This document shows positions 9,919 through 25,069 of a stretch of 64,000 bases of DNA, one piece after another. The notes under the pieces are model-generated. The model ran no database searches, was not told where the DNA came from, and saw nothing but the letters and a program-made list of their open reading frames with translations. The position numbers and the translations under genes are program-made. Source of the stretch: Corylus avellana (Eukaryota > Streptophyta > Magnoliopsida > Fagales > Betulaceae); the NCBI RefSeq assembly GCF_901000735.1, contig NC_081547.1, positions 5,146,001 through 5,210,000 of the forward strand. The letters are read 5' to 3'. How positions within the stretch are numbered: the stretch's first letter is position 1; the number at the start of each line of letters is the position of its first letter.

Positions 9919-12900
9919 CTACAATTTTTGTATAAGTATTTTAATCAATATGCTCATAAGTCTTTAAATAACCATATCCAAGCTATAGTTATATAGTTTA
10001 GCCTAATAGCACATAAATTGGACCTTTTCACCACTAAAGTATCATTAAATCTCAAATGCTAGAAAAATTGAAAATGCAAGTGTGATGTAAAGTCTCAATA
10101 AACATTAACAATCATCATAAGAAACACTTATGTATTAATAAAGTAAGCAACAGACCTACAATAATCATGACACTTCATAAGTTTAGATTTGGTGTTTCAT
10201 GCTTAGAAAACTTTGGTTGTCTTCTCTGCCAAAAGAATAACAAAAAAGAAAAACAAATATTTTTGTATCATACACAATTCAAATTAATCAGTTCAGCAAA
10301 AATTTTCCCAGTACCCATTGAAGTTGCATAACAAAAATTTTATGCAACAATGAAGGTGCTTGGGAAGAAATCATGTACAGCAAGGATAAAACTATTTGCG
10401 ATGACTGTGTGTTTGAACAGAAGCTGCAAACATGAAAATGAAATAAAGTCTGGGATATGGTTTAAACAAAGACATAACATCAGAATATATGAGGCATAGC
10501 ATGGATCGTTGCGTACTTTCTAATATATTATAGATGATAAATATATAGTATATTTCCAAAGGCTAGTAAGTTTGATCCACATCACAGTGGTAAAATATCA
10601 TTTTATTGCTAAATAACATCTTCTAATGCTAAAAGATAAGTCCTATTATTGATTAGGCATATTCACATATGCATACATAAAATATGGTTACAATGCTAAA
10701 AGACAAGTACATATAAATCCAGCTTTCACATGCATTAATAGTACTGAAAATTTGTGGGTTCAAAGATTCCTTGGTTAGGAGAACAGCAAGTGTTGTTCTT
10801 TTCATCCAGTACTCTACCAATAAGTCCCCAAACTATTTATTTATCATAAAAGGAGGAGGCAAATTGGCAGACAGGGGTCCCTAGCTGATCAGATATGTGT
10901 ATGCTGTGATGTTTCAGAGGTATCATCCAGGTGATTAGAAATGGAAACTGACTAAAAACCAAATTTTCACCTCCACCCCAGCATTAAAGCGACCAGATGC
11001 AGACCATGTGTGCGTGAAAGCACAATGTTGCGGCAAAAAGAGTCCACACTTTCGTAAAAGCAGAAACACTTGCAAGGTAAAACATTCTTTTATACAAAAT
11101 AATTGTTGTCAGCGCTGAGAGATTGTAGGGCAACTATCTAATCTGGTACTCCCTCCCAATCAAGCTAGATGTCTTGTTTGAAATTATACAGATATTAAGA
11201 AAGGAGTAAAACATAATGATCCTTCTAAGATGTCATTTCCTTTATATTTGAAGTGGCACAAATGCTAAGAGTCTTGTTTGCTTTTAGGAATAGATGAGAG
11301 TAATACGAGAAATTTAAGAACTTCTAGTTTTAGAAAGTGGACATATATTCTGGAGTTGATAATATGTGAAGACAGGAAATAAAGATCATTGTTATGAAAT
11401 TATGGAACTGATGAATGTACCACAGATTCCATGAACAACACTTCAGAAAGCAAGTTCAAATACAGAAAGTAAAACCAAAAAAAAAAAAAAAAAGATTCTT
11501 TAGTTTGGACAACTCTAGTCTGTCTCCAGATTAGTTTTAAACATAGGAGTGTCATTTGCCAAAAGCATATACAAAAGCTTGGTGGATCAAGCATCAAACT
11601 AGTTGCATGATCAAACCTTCGAACACCATAATCACCAAAACATAGCAGGAAGAAAAACAGATTAGTGGAATCAGAGTTGACAACTGTTGCATCAGATTTA
11701 AGGGATATGCTAGGTGCATTAAGTGCTCCTACCAAAACAAAATAATAAGTATAAAAAAGAAAATAATAGGTGAAGGACAAAATCAATCGGTACCATATAG
11801 AAGACAAAAGGTAACAACTTTTGTGTATATAAATATGTTACGAAGAACCTTTGAAAGATCAATGGGCATTTACTTGAGTAGAATGAAGAGCAGAGCCCCA
11901 AGAATACCATCTTCCCAAAGCCCCACACCCAAATGGTATACTTTCTCACCATCAACTATAGGAGCTTACCTAATTGTAGCCGAAAGAGAATTGCAATAAA
12001 ATCACCAGTCACAAGAACATGAGGCCAAGACAATCACGCCCCCAACAGACACATGCTCCAATCACTAAGACACAAATACCAATAACAAAGTCCTAAAATT
12101 TCGAATAACAGGATAGAAAAGTAAACCACATTATCCACTGACCAAAATTTTCAGATTAAAATTATACCTAAAGTTATTTTGAATTACTGCTATGAGATTT
12201 CCAATTTATGGATGTATAAAAATTATGCTTAACATTAGTTAACAAACATCAACAACCATGATGGGCATGTGTTTTATCTGCACATTTACCACCAAGTTCA
12301 CAATCTAGACGGTTTATAATAAACTACATGAAGAATCAGCCGAACACAAAGTACCTGCTGTCATATACTAAGGAGGATTTTTATGAAACCATTTTGTCAA
12401 CAAGTACCAACTTGCTCACCAAATTAGACGCACCTGACAAGTCCAAACAAAAGGGATGTCCATAGCATATTTAACAACAATTATAGCAATATTGAATTTG
12501 AACAATAATACAGAAGAAAACCTTGAAAGAGACAAGTTCTACAGCGACGCTTTACTTGGCTGCAGAGGAGAAGTAGGAAAGTCTATGAGTACAAATTCTA
12601 TCCATGTTGCTCAGTCTTTAATAGCAAAAGTGGAAAATCAACTAACCAACCCAATTCTAATTATTAGGCTAGCTTGACAGGATGTCTTCGATTGCTATTT
12701 GCTAAGGTTCTTAATGGTTAAAAAGTACAAAAAATTTCGACTTTTAATCATTTTCTTTTCCCACATTTGCTTGGCAATCAAACAGTGCCCATTAACAAGC
12801 CCGTGAAAATTTTTATAGCAAGCAAAGAAGCATTAATCAAAAGCAGCACAAACGATCACTGAAAAAAGAAAATTTGAGGCCTAATTTTTAAATAAAGATT

Positions 12901-13556
12901 ACCATAAAACAAAAGTAAATTCATTTCTTTTTCCCACGTTTTCTTCAATGCATTGCAGACACATTGAGGCTAATGATTGTCCTGGTTTGGGAACAAGATG
13001 GGTTTGACGATTGAAGGGTTTATAGGTTTTGCAAGAGGGTTTTGAAGAGTAGGGTTTTGGGTTTTGGGTTTTGTTGGTTGTGAATGATCGAAACGAAGAG
13101 GAAATTTCTCATAAATATATGCGAGAAAATGGCAGAGAAGACACACTAAAGGGACGAACCCAGGTCTCGACAGACTCGACTCGACTCCATCTCCAAGCCT
13201 CTCCATCAAAACTTCACCTTCCAACATATCAAAGCTTGCTCGCATCCCCTCTGGAATCTTTTGCAGCACTCCACCATGAAACTATCACTTTTCCTATTCC
13301 CTTCTTTCGGAATTTCTCTTGCAAAATGCACGCATACCCGCCTCTCGTCCAACCTCCACACGTCTGCCTACACTCTCAAGTCTCATCCACCTTATTTCCA
13401 TATACATCCAAACAATGTCGTGCAAGTTTTTCAGGAAACCCATCTGATTCCAGCACACCCACTACTTCATCCTCATTACGTGCATCAAGTGACCAATCAA
13501 TTGTGTTTTGTTTTGTTTTTATATTTGATTTTTAAACTTTTTTTATTATTATTATT
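9919..13556. other. Unassigned stretch between the MAKR6-like gene and the chitinase pair
   Basis: No recognisable gene. The composition is less extreme than in the transposon-rich parts, and several short frames on the minus strand (11400-11955, 12970-13269, 13376-13510) are open but match nothing I know and show no convincing exon chain. A transcribed non-coding locus or a decayed gene is possible. RNA-seq coverage would decide. Confidence 0.3.
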
Positions 13557-14610
13557 GTAAGTCTAATGTGTCACACTATTACTTACGTTGATGTTGCATA
13601 TTAACGAATTCAACCAATTTTTTTTAACGGTATAAACTAAGTTACATGGATCTCAATAACCTCCAAGTGGAGAAGTTACTGTTAGAATATATGGTCATAT
13701 TTGATTGTATTTTAATATTGATTTTAACATTTGGTCGTAATTATCTTTCACATGAAAAATAAGGCCAAAGACTCCAATATCAGCAACAAGTCGGGTTAAA
13801 AAATATCTCCTTAGAATTCCTCTTCATACGCTAGTGTTCCTCATTTTCCAGCATTGAACCACTTTAAGACGCATGGGGTATGTTCTTCCTTGATTCTCTT
13901 GACTCGGCACTAAAGGATGTGGAAATTTGTGCAGGTTTCCATGTAAGTCGCTGCCTTATTCCACAACCCTTGAAATGAAACAAATTTTGGTGGGACCATG
14001 CTGAAGAAATTCATAAGCCTAGAAAAATAAAAAGAAAATAGCAGACTTTACGTGTGATTCGGTGTTAGACATTTCTGTTCATTGTAAGTCTAATGTGTCA
14101 CACTATTACTTACGTTGATGTTGCATATTAACGAATTCAACCAATTTTTTTTGACGGTATAAACTAAGTCACCTGGATCTCAATAACCTCCAAGTGGAGA
14201 AGTTACTGTTAGAATATATGGTCATATTTGATTGTATTTTAATATTGATTTTAATATTTGGTCGTAATTATCTTTCACATGAAAAATAAGGCCAAAGACT
14301 CCAATATCAGCAACAAGTCGGGTTAAAAAATATCTCCTTAGAATTCCTCTTCATACGCTAGTGTTCCTCATTTTCCAGCATTGAACCACTTTAAGACGCA
14401 TGGGGTATGTTCTTCCTTGATTCTCTTGACTCGGCACTAAAGGATGTGGAAATTTGTGCAGGTTTCCATGTAAGTCGCCTGCCTTATTCCACAACCATTG
14501 AAATGAAACAAATTTTGGTGGGAACATGCTGAAGAAATTCATAAGCCTAGAAAAATAAAAAGAAAATAGCAGACTTTACGTGTGATTCGGTGTTAGACAT
14601 TTCTATTCAT
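13557..14610. repeat. Tandem duplication of a 527-bp block upstream of chitinase 1
   Basis: The sequence from TGTAAGTCTAATGTGTCAC (13557) to about 14083 is repeated immediately from 14084 to about 14610. By eye the copies differ at roughly eight positions plus a single-base indel, so the duplication is recent. The second copy abuts the chitinase 1 core promoter. Each copy contains the module ending GGATGTGGAAATTTGTGCAG that also occurs twice upstream of chitinase 2. Confidence 0.9.
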
Positions 14611-14670
14611 TCTTAGAAAAAGAGCCAAAATTTCTATATCAGAGAGACAGATCAATCATCAATACTCTCC

Positions 14671-14680
14671 TATATAATAT
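14671..14680 (+). promoter_or_regulatory. TATA box of chitinase 1
   Basis: TATATAATAT lies about 50 bases before the start codon at 14722 and aligns with TATATATAAT at the same place in chitinase 2. The upstream in-frame ATG at 14686 is only a few bases from the TATA box and is probably upstream of the transcription start. Confidence 0.6.
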
Positions 14681-14682
14681 AG

Positions 14683-15720
<1,038 letters not shown>

Positions 15721-17690
15721 AAATCTGAATACCCTCTAATTTGATGCATGTAATGTAATAACAATCTCAAAGTGGAAGACTTCCTACATCTTCCATATGT
15801 ATTTTCTCTACCGCTATATAATATGCCACCAATAAAAATATGCATCGATTTGGACCACCCATCTCCATATTTCCACGGCTTTTATTTTTATTTTTATTTT
15901 TTTAGCAAAAAAGATAGGCCGAGGAACCAATTGTGGCTATCCTAGCTGCTGGGTGTGACCATAGTAGCACCTACCCGCTAGGAGCAGCACAGGAAGAGCC
16001 TAAACGGTAGAAACCGCAGACGCTTCCTGAAGTCTAAGGAGCCTGACCTAGCCCACCAATCCAAGGTGGCTAATACTAGCCCTAAGGCATATGTGGAGAT
16101 TTTTCATTGCAAAGATTCCAACTTAATCCCTAATACATACCTAGACCACTTAAAAACTTTCTTAAACCATTGAACCACCGCCCTTGATTTATTTCAACAT
16201 AGAAAGGAATTGCCAAAAAGGCGCGGGATCTACTGTGGTTTTGTAAGGGATCTATTGTGATAGGTCCATTAAATAAATGGGCCTTTGATTGTAGTGGGCT
16301 TAATAGTCTATTTTCATGGGTATGAAGAAGAAGGTGATTCAGAAAGTGTAGGCACACCTTTCACCTCCCTTAGATACATAGCTGGTGCATCTGAGCGGCT
16401 GAGCCTATAGTTCGCAACGCCACCGGCACCGGGTCTTAGCCAAGTGCATCTGAGCCTAGTACGAATGCTTCGGGTTCAAGCCAAGAAACCCAAGTAGAGA
16501 ATCTTGAGAATTATAATGGTAGTGGGTAGGGGTGTTGAAATATCAGAGAAAAGTTTGCAGACTCCACTTGTGGGAAGTAGCAACTGTCATTCTCATTTCT
16601 CGAGTGCAAAGGAGAAGAAATGCAATCGATGAGGAGGTTGGTTTCACTAGATTCGTCTTCTGCATCAAGCATTTATCTTATTATTTTCACACTTATCTCC
16701 CGAGAATTGACACCCTATTTGCACTTATTCACAGATTACCATTTTCTTCCTATTGGCACCTTTCGATAGCTTTGGCATTAAAAAATAGATGAAATGCCGC
16801 ATATGATTCATATTTTTTATTAATTTATTATTTTTTTAAATACACAAAATACTTCAATTTTTTTTTTTTTTTTTTTTAAATGGTAGATAGTTCGCCAACT
16901 CCCAAAGTCCTTAAGGGAAGGGTTCGAACCACCCCAAGGTCCTTAAAGGCGTGATCAAACGACTCAATATTGGGATAAGGGAATGGCCAATTATGGAGTC
17001 ATTTGACCACCTTCGAGATCCCTAAGGGGGTTGTCGAACCACCCTTTGAGTTGAGAAAGTAGTTTGGCAACCACCAGAAAAAGGGTTTTTGAGTGTGGAT
17101 GAACCATCCAGCAACTATAGTGGTAGTTTGGTCACCCTCGAAATTCCTGAGTGGATAGCTGAACTACCACCGGGTCAACCATTTGCTTAATTTATTTTTT
17201 TCTTTGGTTGAATGATAAATTGGATGTTTCAAGGAAAAAATTTGCACATGTAACTCATATGTAATGTCAGACACTAGCGGAATGTGCCAATTGAAAGGAA
17301 ATGGTAGTTTGAATACGAAGGCATCAAGTGTGACAAATGGAGTCAATTCATGGGGAGTAAGTGTATTTTATCCTACTTTAAAAAATAGAGATGATAAATG
17401 CTTATATGTTAAAATTCCAACCATTTAGTTTGAAAGACAATAGTTTTGATTTGAACAAATCTACGTGACAGAGTATCTTAAAATTTACAAAGGATGTTGA
17501 TCCAACATTTCTCATCCAAAATATTTGAATATAATCTGATGGGAACCCACAAATCAATCTACGTATTGGTGAATGCCATTGTGCTAGTTTTTCCTGTTTA
17601 AACTTATCAAGAAGTTGTGAGAATCCTAGTCAAAAAGTAAATGTATTTGGCATTTCCCACTCGTGCTCTTGACAGAGAAGTTTGCAGCTT
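15721..17690. other. Intergenic stretch between chitinases 1 and 2
   Basis: After a short 3' region for chitinase 1, the block 15895-16100 is GC-richer than its surroundings and looks like a transposon scrap. The stretch 16850-17180 contains many GGTGGTTCGAC/CCACC-type repeats after a T-run and is probably another element. No family-level match and no convincing gene; the short frame at 16532-16792 has no recognisable domain. Confidence 0.35.
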
Positions 17691-17704
17691 CTTCATACCG
17701 TAGT

Positions 17705-17905
17705 GTTTGTCATTTTCCACTAGTGTACCACTTGAAGATGGGGTATGTTTTTCTCGATTCTCTTGACTTGGCATTAGAGGATGTGGAAATTTGTGCAGGT
17801 ATTCTTATTCATATGCTAGGATTTTCATTTTCCAGTAATGAGTCACTGTAAGATGGGGTATATATGTTTTGCATTAAGGATGTGGAAATTTGTGTAGATT
17901 TCTTA
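17705..17905 (+). repeat. Duplicated promoter module upstream of chitinase 2
   Basis: A module of about 110 bases containing CATTTTCCAC/AG, a GATGGGGTAT core and GGATGTGGAAATTTGTG occurs near 17708-17800 and again, more diverged, near 17824-17900. The same module is present once in each of the two 527-bp copies upstream of chitinase 1. The position close to the gene suggests, but does not prove, a regulatory role. Confidence 0.65.
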
Positions 17906-17922
17906 CAAGTCTCCTTCCTTGA

Positions 17923-18987
<1,065 letters not shown>

Positions 18988-21338
18988 AAATCTGAATACC
19001 CTTTAAGTGATGCATGTAATAATCTCAAAGTGGAAGACTTCCTAAATCTTCCATATGTATTTTCTCTACGGCTATAAAATGTGCCACGAATAAAACTGTT
19101 AAAGTTTGTATGAACGGTTTAGACACAAAAAACGGAGGCTATTATATTATTCAACTTATACAACTTTCGTTAACCTAATACAAGCATCATATTATATATG
19201 ATTAAGGAAATACCATAAAGACTAAACTACCCCCGAAATCCTAATGACTTAAATTCTAACTCTTCTAACAAAAACTATGCATCTATTTGGGCCATCTATA
19301 CATCTCATAACCCAAGTTTTTCTTCTTCTTCTTTTCCCCCTTTCTTAGATGAAAGCAATTGATGGAGAATGAATTTGGCTTATTTTTTGAACTTAATGCA
19401 GTAATTGCAACCTGGAGGGGAGACTGGATAAGAGCTTGGTTAGATATGCAGTATATGCTTGCCTCTATGATATAGATGCAAGCTTATCCTACTCCCGAAC
19501 AACTAATATAGTGGCCCAACCTGCCTTGGTTTGCAAGTTTGCATTTATTGCTTTGGGCTTACTGGTTGATATTATGGTGAAATTTTAATAGGTTGTTGTA
19601 TTTAATAACGTAAATAAAGTCATTTAGTAAATATGTTGGCATGTCATTAAAATAAATAAATAAATCATATGCCATCTTGTACATTATTAGCTGCAACAAC
19701 ATTAAATCCTTATCATGAAATGACGTGTCTCCATGAAAAGATCATTGACCTCTCAACCTGCTCATTGCCTCTCTCAAGTAATTCCATTCATCACTCCATT
19801 ATCTCTCAATTCATCTAAGGTTTGATGTGGCATGGTCTCACGACAAAAAAACAATCTTTATATACCAAATACTATAGGAGACCGTGCCACATTGACTTTT
19901 TTGAGAGGATGAAAGAATAATGAAGTGATGGATAAGATTGCTCGCGTCTCTCTCATCTCTCATTCTCAATCCTAAGATTAGCATAGATTTGAATATGAGT
20001 ACCAGAGTTTTAATTGATACGATTTGATATGTTGATTACAAAATATGTTGTTGTAATCTGTCAAATTATATCATAAACTAATTGTTATCTCAAATATTGG
20101 GAAGAGGCATACAAAATTTTCAATTTTATTATTTTTTTCTTTCTTTTAATTAACAAGTATGGTGTACGTACAGAACTGGATAGACATTCAGCTCATCAAA
20201 TCCCAGTGGGTTTTATTTTTTTTTTCCAAAAATAAAAAAACTGTTGCGTCATTGTTGCAACCACTGATTCAATAGTTAATTCATATATATGTGTGTGTGA
20301 AATTAAATAATATAAACTATACAAAAAAATTGAGCAACCGGTACTCGAGCCAGCCATTAGCATGCATGTATACTATATATTTGAAATTAAGAATATTTAA
20401 CCAAAAAAAGAAAAAAAGAAAAAAGAAAAACGTAGTTTGAATATAGAGTTCATAGAATATCTTTGAGAATTAGGCAAAAAGAGCCTTAGAGTCTGGTGGT
20501 TGATCCTTTTTTTAAAAAAAAAAACAGAAATATGGGAATTTCATTGATTAAATATCATGAGCATAAAGCTTTTACAGAGGAGAGCAAAAAGCTTTTACAG
20601 TACAAAGCTCTACAAAAATTATAGTCACCTATTATGAGGTTACAAAGTTATATATACAAACAAAAATTCTTACACTCAAATACAGTTAAAAAACAGATCT
20701 GTTCCGAGCAGACTAGATCTAAGACATATGGAACCAAATTTTTTAACAAAAATTATTTAAACTGACTGTGAGAGATAACCCTCACACCTTATTATCCAAA
20801 CCATGAGAAATAATCCTCACACTTAATTATGCATCCTCACACATGAGGACAGATTTAGAGAAAATAAACATCTTATTCAAAACAAACAACTAGCAAAGAG
20901 CAGTAGCGGCCGGGAAGGCGAAGAACAGCACAATACGGTGGAAGGTAGACGAACGCATAGTGAAGAAAAAAAAAACCAAAAAAATTTATTGATCCTTCAT
21001 ACGCATAGTGGAGAGGCTGAAGTTGGTTGATCCTTCTAGGGTTAGAACAAAATGACTTAAAGTCCGTCAATAAAAATGAAATGTTAAAATTAATGATATG
21101 TAATAAACTATCATGCTTTTGATAAACATAATTGTCTTTATTAAAACTTCTAAAATTTTAGGGTATATGTCAACTATTAAAGAGATTTAGCTCTGACGTG
21201 TTTTGATTTTATTTATTTTTTTAAAAAAAATGTTATGATATGATATAAAAGTAAAAATAATTTTAAGTATTTAGTATTTTGAGTTGTTTATTAAAAATAA
21301 AAAGAAGATGAAAATTAATATACGATTAGTTTTTTTTA
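18988..21338. other. Gene-free stretch after chitinase 2
   Basis: The first hundred bases are the presumed 3' untranslated region. The rest is AT-rich. The part at about 20500-21070 begins with an A/T run and contains a repeated CGCATAGTGRAGA...TTGATCCTTC block (near 20956 and 21001); it resembles the 3' end of a retroelement but shows no coding domain. Confidence 0.35.
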
Positions 21339-22284
21339 AGATAAAGTCATTTTAACCCCCTCAAGCTATCACCTCAATGACAATTTTCCTCCTCCCAAAC
21401 TATCAATGGCGACAATTTATCCTCCAAATTACCTAAACAATGACAATATACTCCCTAATGCTAGTAAAATGACACAATTGCTCCTATAAAATTTTCAATA
21501 AGACTAACTTATTCTTTAAAATTTGAAAAAAAACAATTAAATATATTTTAAATTTTTTTTAAAAAAAAAACTATTAAAATATTAAAAAGGTTTGGAGGTG
21601 GCCATTGGGCCAAGCCACCCCCAAATGGTCGGAATGGGCCACCCGCATGGCCAGAATGGGGAGATCGCCAAGCACGCCATGTGGAATCTGATCTGGTTCA
21701 TCCTGGTCGTCACACTGGGCAAGTTCCAGTGCCACGAGGTTTGGGAATTTAGTCAGTGTTTTTGTTAATTGGGTATTTGTTTTTGGTTTCGATTTATGGA
21801 TTTGGAAGCTGATTGTTGGGGAATTTAGATGGCTTTGGGTGAAAGGAAATCTAGGTTCTGTTTAGTTTCTTCTGTTGATGGATTAAAGTTGTTAGCTTGA
21901 GGACGATTGATTCAATTAATTGGGATTTGTAATTTCAGTTTGCGAATTTGGAAGCTGACTATTGGGGAATCCGGGGGTTTCGATGGTAAAGTTTCCATTT
22001 ATGCTTGGTGGTAAGGGTTTGCTGGTCGGTGGCCCGACCATCCCCAGTTACCTAGGGGTGGTCCGGCCACCATCTAGGAGTTTAGTTTTAAATTTTTAGT
22101 TTTTTTATTATTTATTATTTTGTTATAAGTTTTAGTATTTTGTTTTTATTTTAATAAAAGTAATTTTGTCATTTTACTACTATTGAGAGTATATTGTTAT
22201 TTATTTGATAGTTTGAGAAATAAATTATCGCAATTGATAGTTTGAAGGGAGATTCTCATCGGGTGCTAACAGGTAACTTTATTT
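21339..22284. mobile_element. Mutator-like TIR element with foreign cargo (family A, copy 1)
   Basis: The left end (AAAGTCATTTTAACCCCCTC, then CTATCA...TGACAAT...ACAATTTA) is mirrored at the right by AATTGATAGTTTGAAGGG and the final AACTTTA. The arms are about 200 bases. The same termini occur at 24680-26798 and 30055-30423. Between the arms, after a GGTGGCC-rich linker, is 21660-22000 of very different composition, including an open stretch reading EIAKHAMWNLIWFILVVTLG and then what looks like intronic DNA. I do not recognise the source gene. The capture pattern fits a Pack-MULE. The target duplication falls in T-runs and is not resolved. Confidence 0.6.
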
Positions 22285-24036
22285 TTTTTATTATTATTTT
22301 TTATTTTTTATAACTGCACTCGTTACAAAAAATAATTTGGGGAGATCAATTTTAAGAACTTTTTGAAAATGGGGTTCTTTGAAATTTTAAAAGCCCATGG
22401 GTAAACTAAAGCTTGCTTTTTCCCTTGAAACAACCCGACAAACGCACTTAGCTAAAAACAAAAAGCCATGCTGCCTTTCCTGAGTTTCCTCCATCATGTT
22501 CCAGCACTCCCATGTGCTGGAACAAGAGAGAGGGAAATTACAGTGTAGTAAAAAAAAAAAAATTAAAAAAAATGGAGGAGTTTGAAGAACAGATGATACA
22601 GAAAAAGTTCGATATTTATTTCTAGTATTGTGAAGGTAAGTAAAACAAGTTTTTAAACCTTAAAATTTTAAATTGGGTTTTATTTTTTTATTTTTTATTT
22701 TTGATGAATGAGTTTTTTTCATTAATAATTATGGTTAAATATTGTTTTGTCTCATGTGATTTAATAATTTTATTTTTTACTTACTCAGTTTTACACTGTA
22801 TATACCTCAGATTTTAACGTTTAGAATTTGATGAAAAGATTAAAATTGACTGTAATTCATAGGTTAAATTAAAAAATTTCAAAATTTAAGAGTACTCAAA
22901 TCGCATAATAATTGAGGAGTAAAATAAATTTACCCTTATTTCTATCAAAAATAGGAAAGATTCTCTTTGAACCAACTTGGCTAAAGGAAGCTTTTTAAAA
23001 TCTGTCTTGCTCCCTGCTGTGGAAAGTGGACAAAATAAAGTTGTCGAAAGCGAAACATGTCCAAAACAAGAGAGAAAAAATATTGTGGAGGCAGACTCCA
23101 TTTTGGGGGAGAAAATAAGAAGATGATGAAGAAGTTTGGTCAGATGCGGCGACAAGTAGCAACGGCAAGAAAGTTTGTGGGGGAGGGGGTGGGGGTGAAG
23201 AAGTGGGGAAGAAGAAGGGAAGAAAGAGAGTCGAACTTGAATAAATTTTGAAATTTAATAGCAGGTTAACGTGGCACATTCTTGACCTTGGGTTTCAAAA
23301 TTGCTGATCCGGCAATTTTTTAAGCATTGCCGTGGATCTTGATCCTTTCGGTGCCTGGGCGGACCAAACAAGAAGTAATTTTGATGATGTCTACGAGGTA
23401 AAATAGGGTCCCACACGTCCGCACCCACTCATTTGGGGATCTTGGATGGCATCGGGAGCACTTGCCATGTGCGTGCGCCGTTGGCTGAAAACGAAGCCAA
23501 ATGTTTGCAATAAGTAGCTTTGATTTTGACACGTCATTCCTAGAATGCCTATTGCTCCATTATGTCTTGTCTATTACTTTGTGGAATCCAATTTCAAATT
23601 AATGGCTACTTCTTTTTCTGATCAAATGCAACCTTTTTTTAAAAAAAAAAAATTATAAAAAAGAAAAAAAGAAAAATGCAAAGATTTTTATTATTTTATT
23701 AATGTCACTTTTTAAAACACTCAGCAGCCTCATTATTCTAATAATTTATTTTTATTATTTTATTAAAAAAAAAATTCAAAGATTTTTTTTTTAAAAAAAA
23801 AAAAAAAAAAAACTATTAAAGGAAAAGAGAGAAACGAAAAGCAAAAAGGAATAGTGAGAAATTAGTTGTTTAATCAATAGGTGAGTGAATAGTAATTTTT
23901 AAATTTGGTGAGTACTGTTCACCTCACTACTTTTTTTTTTTTTTTTGTTAAAGTAGTGAGTCTGAAAAGTGGACATTTATGCCATTTTGGTTAAATTGCC
24001 TCACCAAAATAACAAAAAAATTGTTTTAGTGAGGCC
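22285..24036. other. AT-rich gene-free stretch
   Basis: No gene was recognised. A perfect 11-bp hairpin, TGTTCCAGCAC with its complement after a 6-base loop, is at 22497-22524. The frames around 22886-23279 are on both strands, proline/serine- or charge-rich and without a known domain. 23640-23960 is dominated by A/T runs. Confidence 0.35.
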
Positions 24037-24044
24037 GCAAGGAG

Positions 24045-24376
24045 TAGAGGTGGCAAAGACATGTTGGCAGGTTAATCTGTTCACAACCCGTAATGACCCG
24101 CGACCCATTTAGGGTAAACCCAAACATGACCTGTTTAGCTAACGAGTTGGTCCCACCAAACCCGAACATGACACGACAATTTTATGGGTCACCCGACACT
24201 ACCCGCTTAACTCGTTTAGCTTAGAAAGTGATTTTTTTTTTTTTTTTTAATGAAAGTTATGAGTCGGGTCAAATGACCCATTTATGACCCAAACCCGTTA
24301 AGGGTAAACTCAAACTCGGTAATTTTGTGTCGTGTTCATGTCGGGTTTGCAAGTCATGTCAAAATTGTCAGCCCTA
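24045..24376. mobile_element. hAT MITE with perfect 8-bp target-site duplication
   Basis: The 332-bp element starts TAGAGGTGGCAAAGACATG and ends so that its reverse complement starts TAGGGCTGACAATTTTGAC. GCAAGGAG flanks it exactly at 24037-24044 and 24377-24384. The interior contains the same ACCCG/CGGGT motifs as the larger element at 2632-4066. Eight-base target sites and short termini of this form are diagnostic of the hAT superfamily. Confidence 0.9.
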
Positions 24377-25069
24377 GCAAGGAGTGCTCTTAGAGTGTGT
24401 TTGGCAAAGAACTTGAAAAATGAAGTGGATCGGAACGTTAGCAGATTTGATTGATGTGATAATAAAAAGTATGAATGTTTTATATGAAAAAGTAAAATAA
24501 AAAATTGTTTTGTAATGATTTTTTTTATTTAAATAGTAATAAAAAGTGATTGATGTGATGTAAAAAGTAAGAATAATGAGGTTGATTTTGAGAATTTTTT
24601 TTCTTTTTTTTTAGGTTTTGGGTCTTTGGGTCCTCTTTCCGGTCCACTCATTTGCCAAGCATGTCCATATTAAAATTTAGAGCAAAGTCATCTTAACCCC
24701 CTCAAACTACCATCTCAATGACAATCTCTCCCCTAAAGTATCAATTGTGACAATTTACTCCTTAAAATATCAAAACAATGACAATGTACTCCCAATGCTA
24801 ATAAAATGATGTAATTATTCCTATAAATTTTTAATAAAACTAAAATATCCCGAAAAATTAAAAAAAAATAATTAAATATATTTAAAATTAAACAATATAT
24901 ATTAAAATATTAAAAAAAGTAAGGGGGTGGCCGAGCCATCCAAGTGGCCGGAATGGGGGTGGCTCGCCACCCCCATGGCCGGAATGGGGTGGCTTAACCA
25001 GTTGTTTGCCGAGTCCCACTGCTCTCTCGCTATCTCTGAAACTAATTTGGGTGCACTGGGCAGAAGAAG

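Noticed and set aside
11400..11955. Hydrophobic minus-strand frames
   Set aside because: Phe/Leu/Tyr-rich translation of AT-rich DNA in overlapping frames; no conserved motif.
13376..13510. Minus-strand open frame reading SLDARNEDEVVGVLESDGF and onward
   Set aside because: It looks protein-like, but it has no start codon, ends after about 45 codons, matches no family I know, and has no credible adjoining exon.
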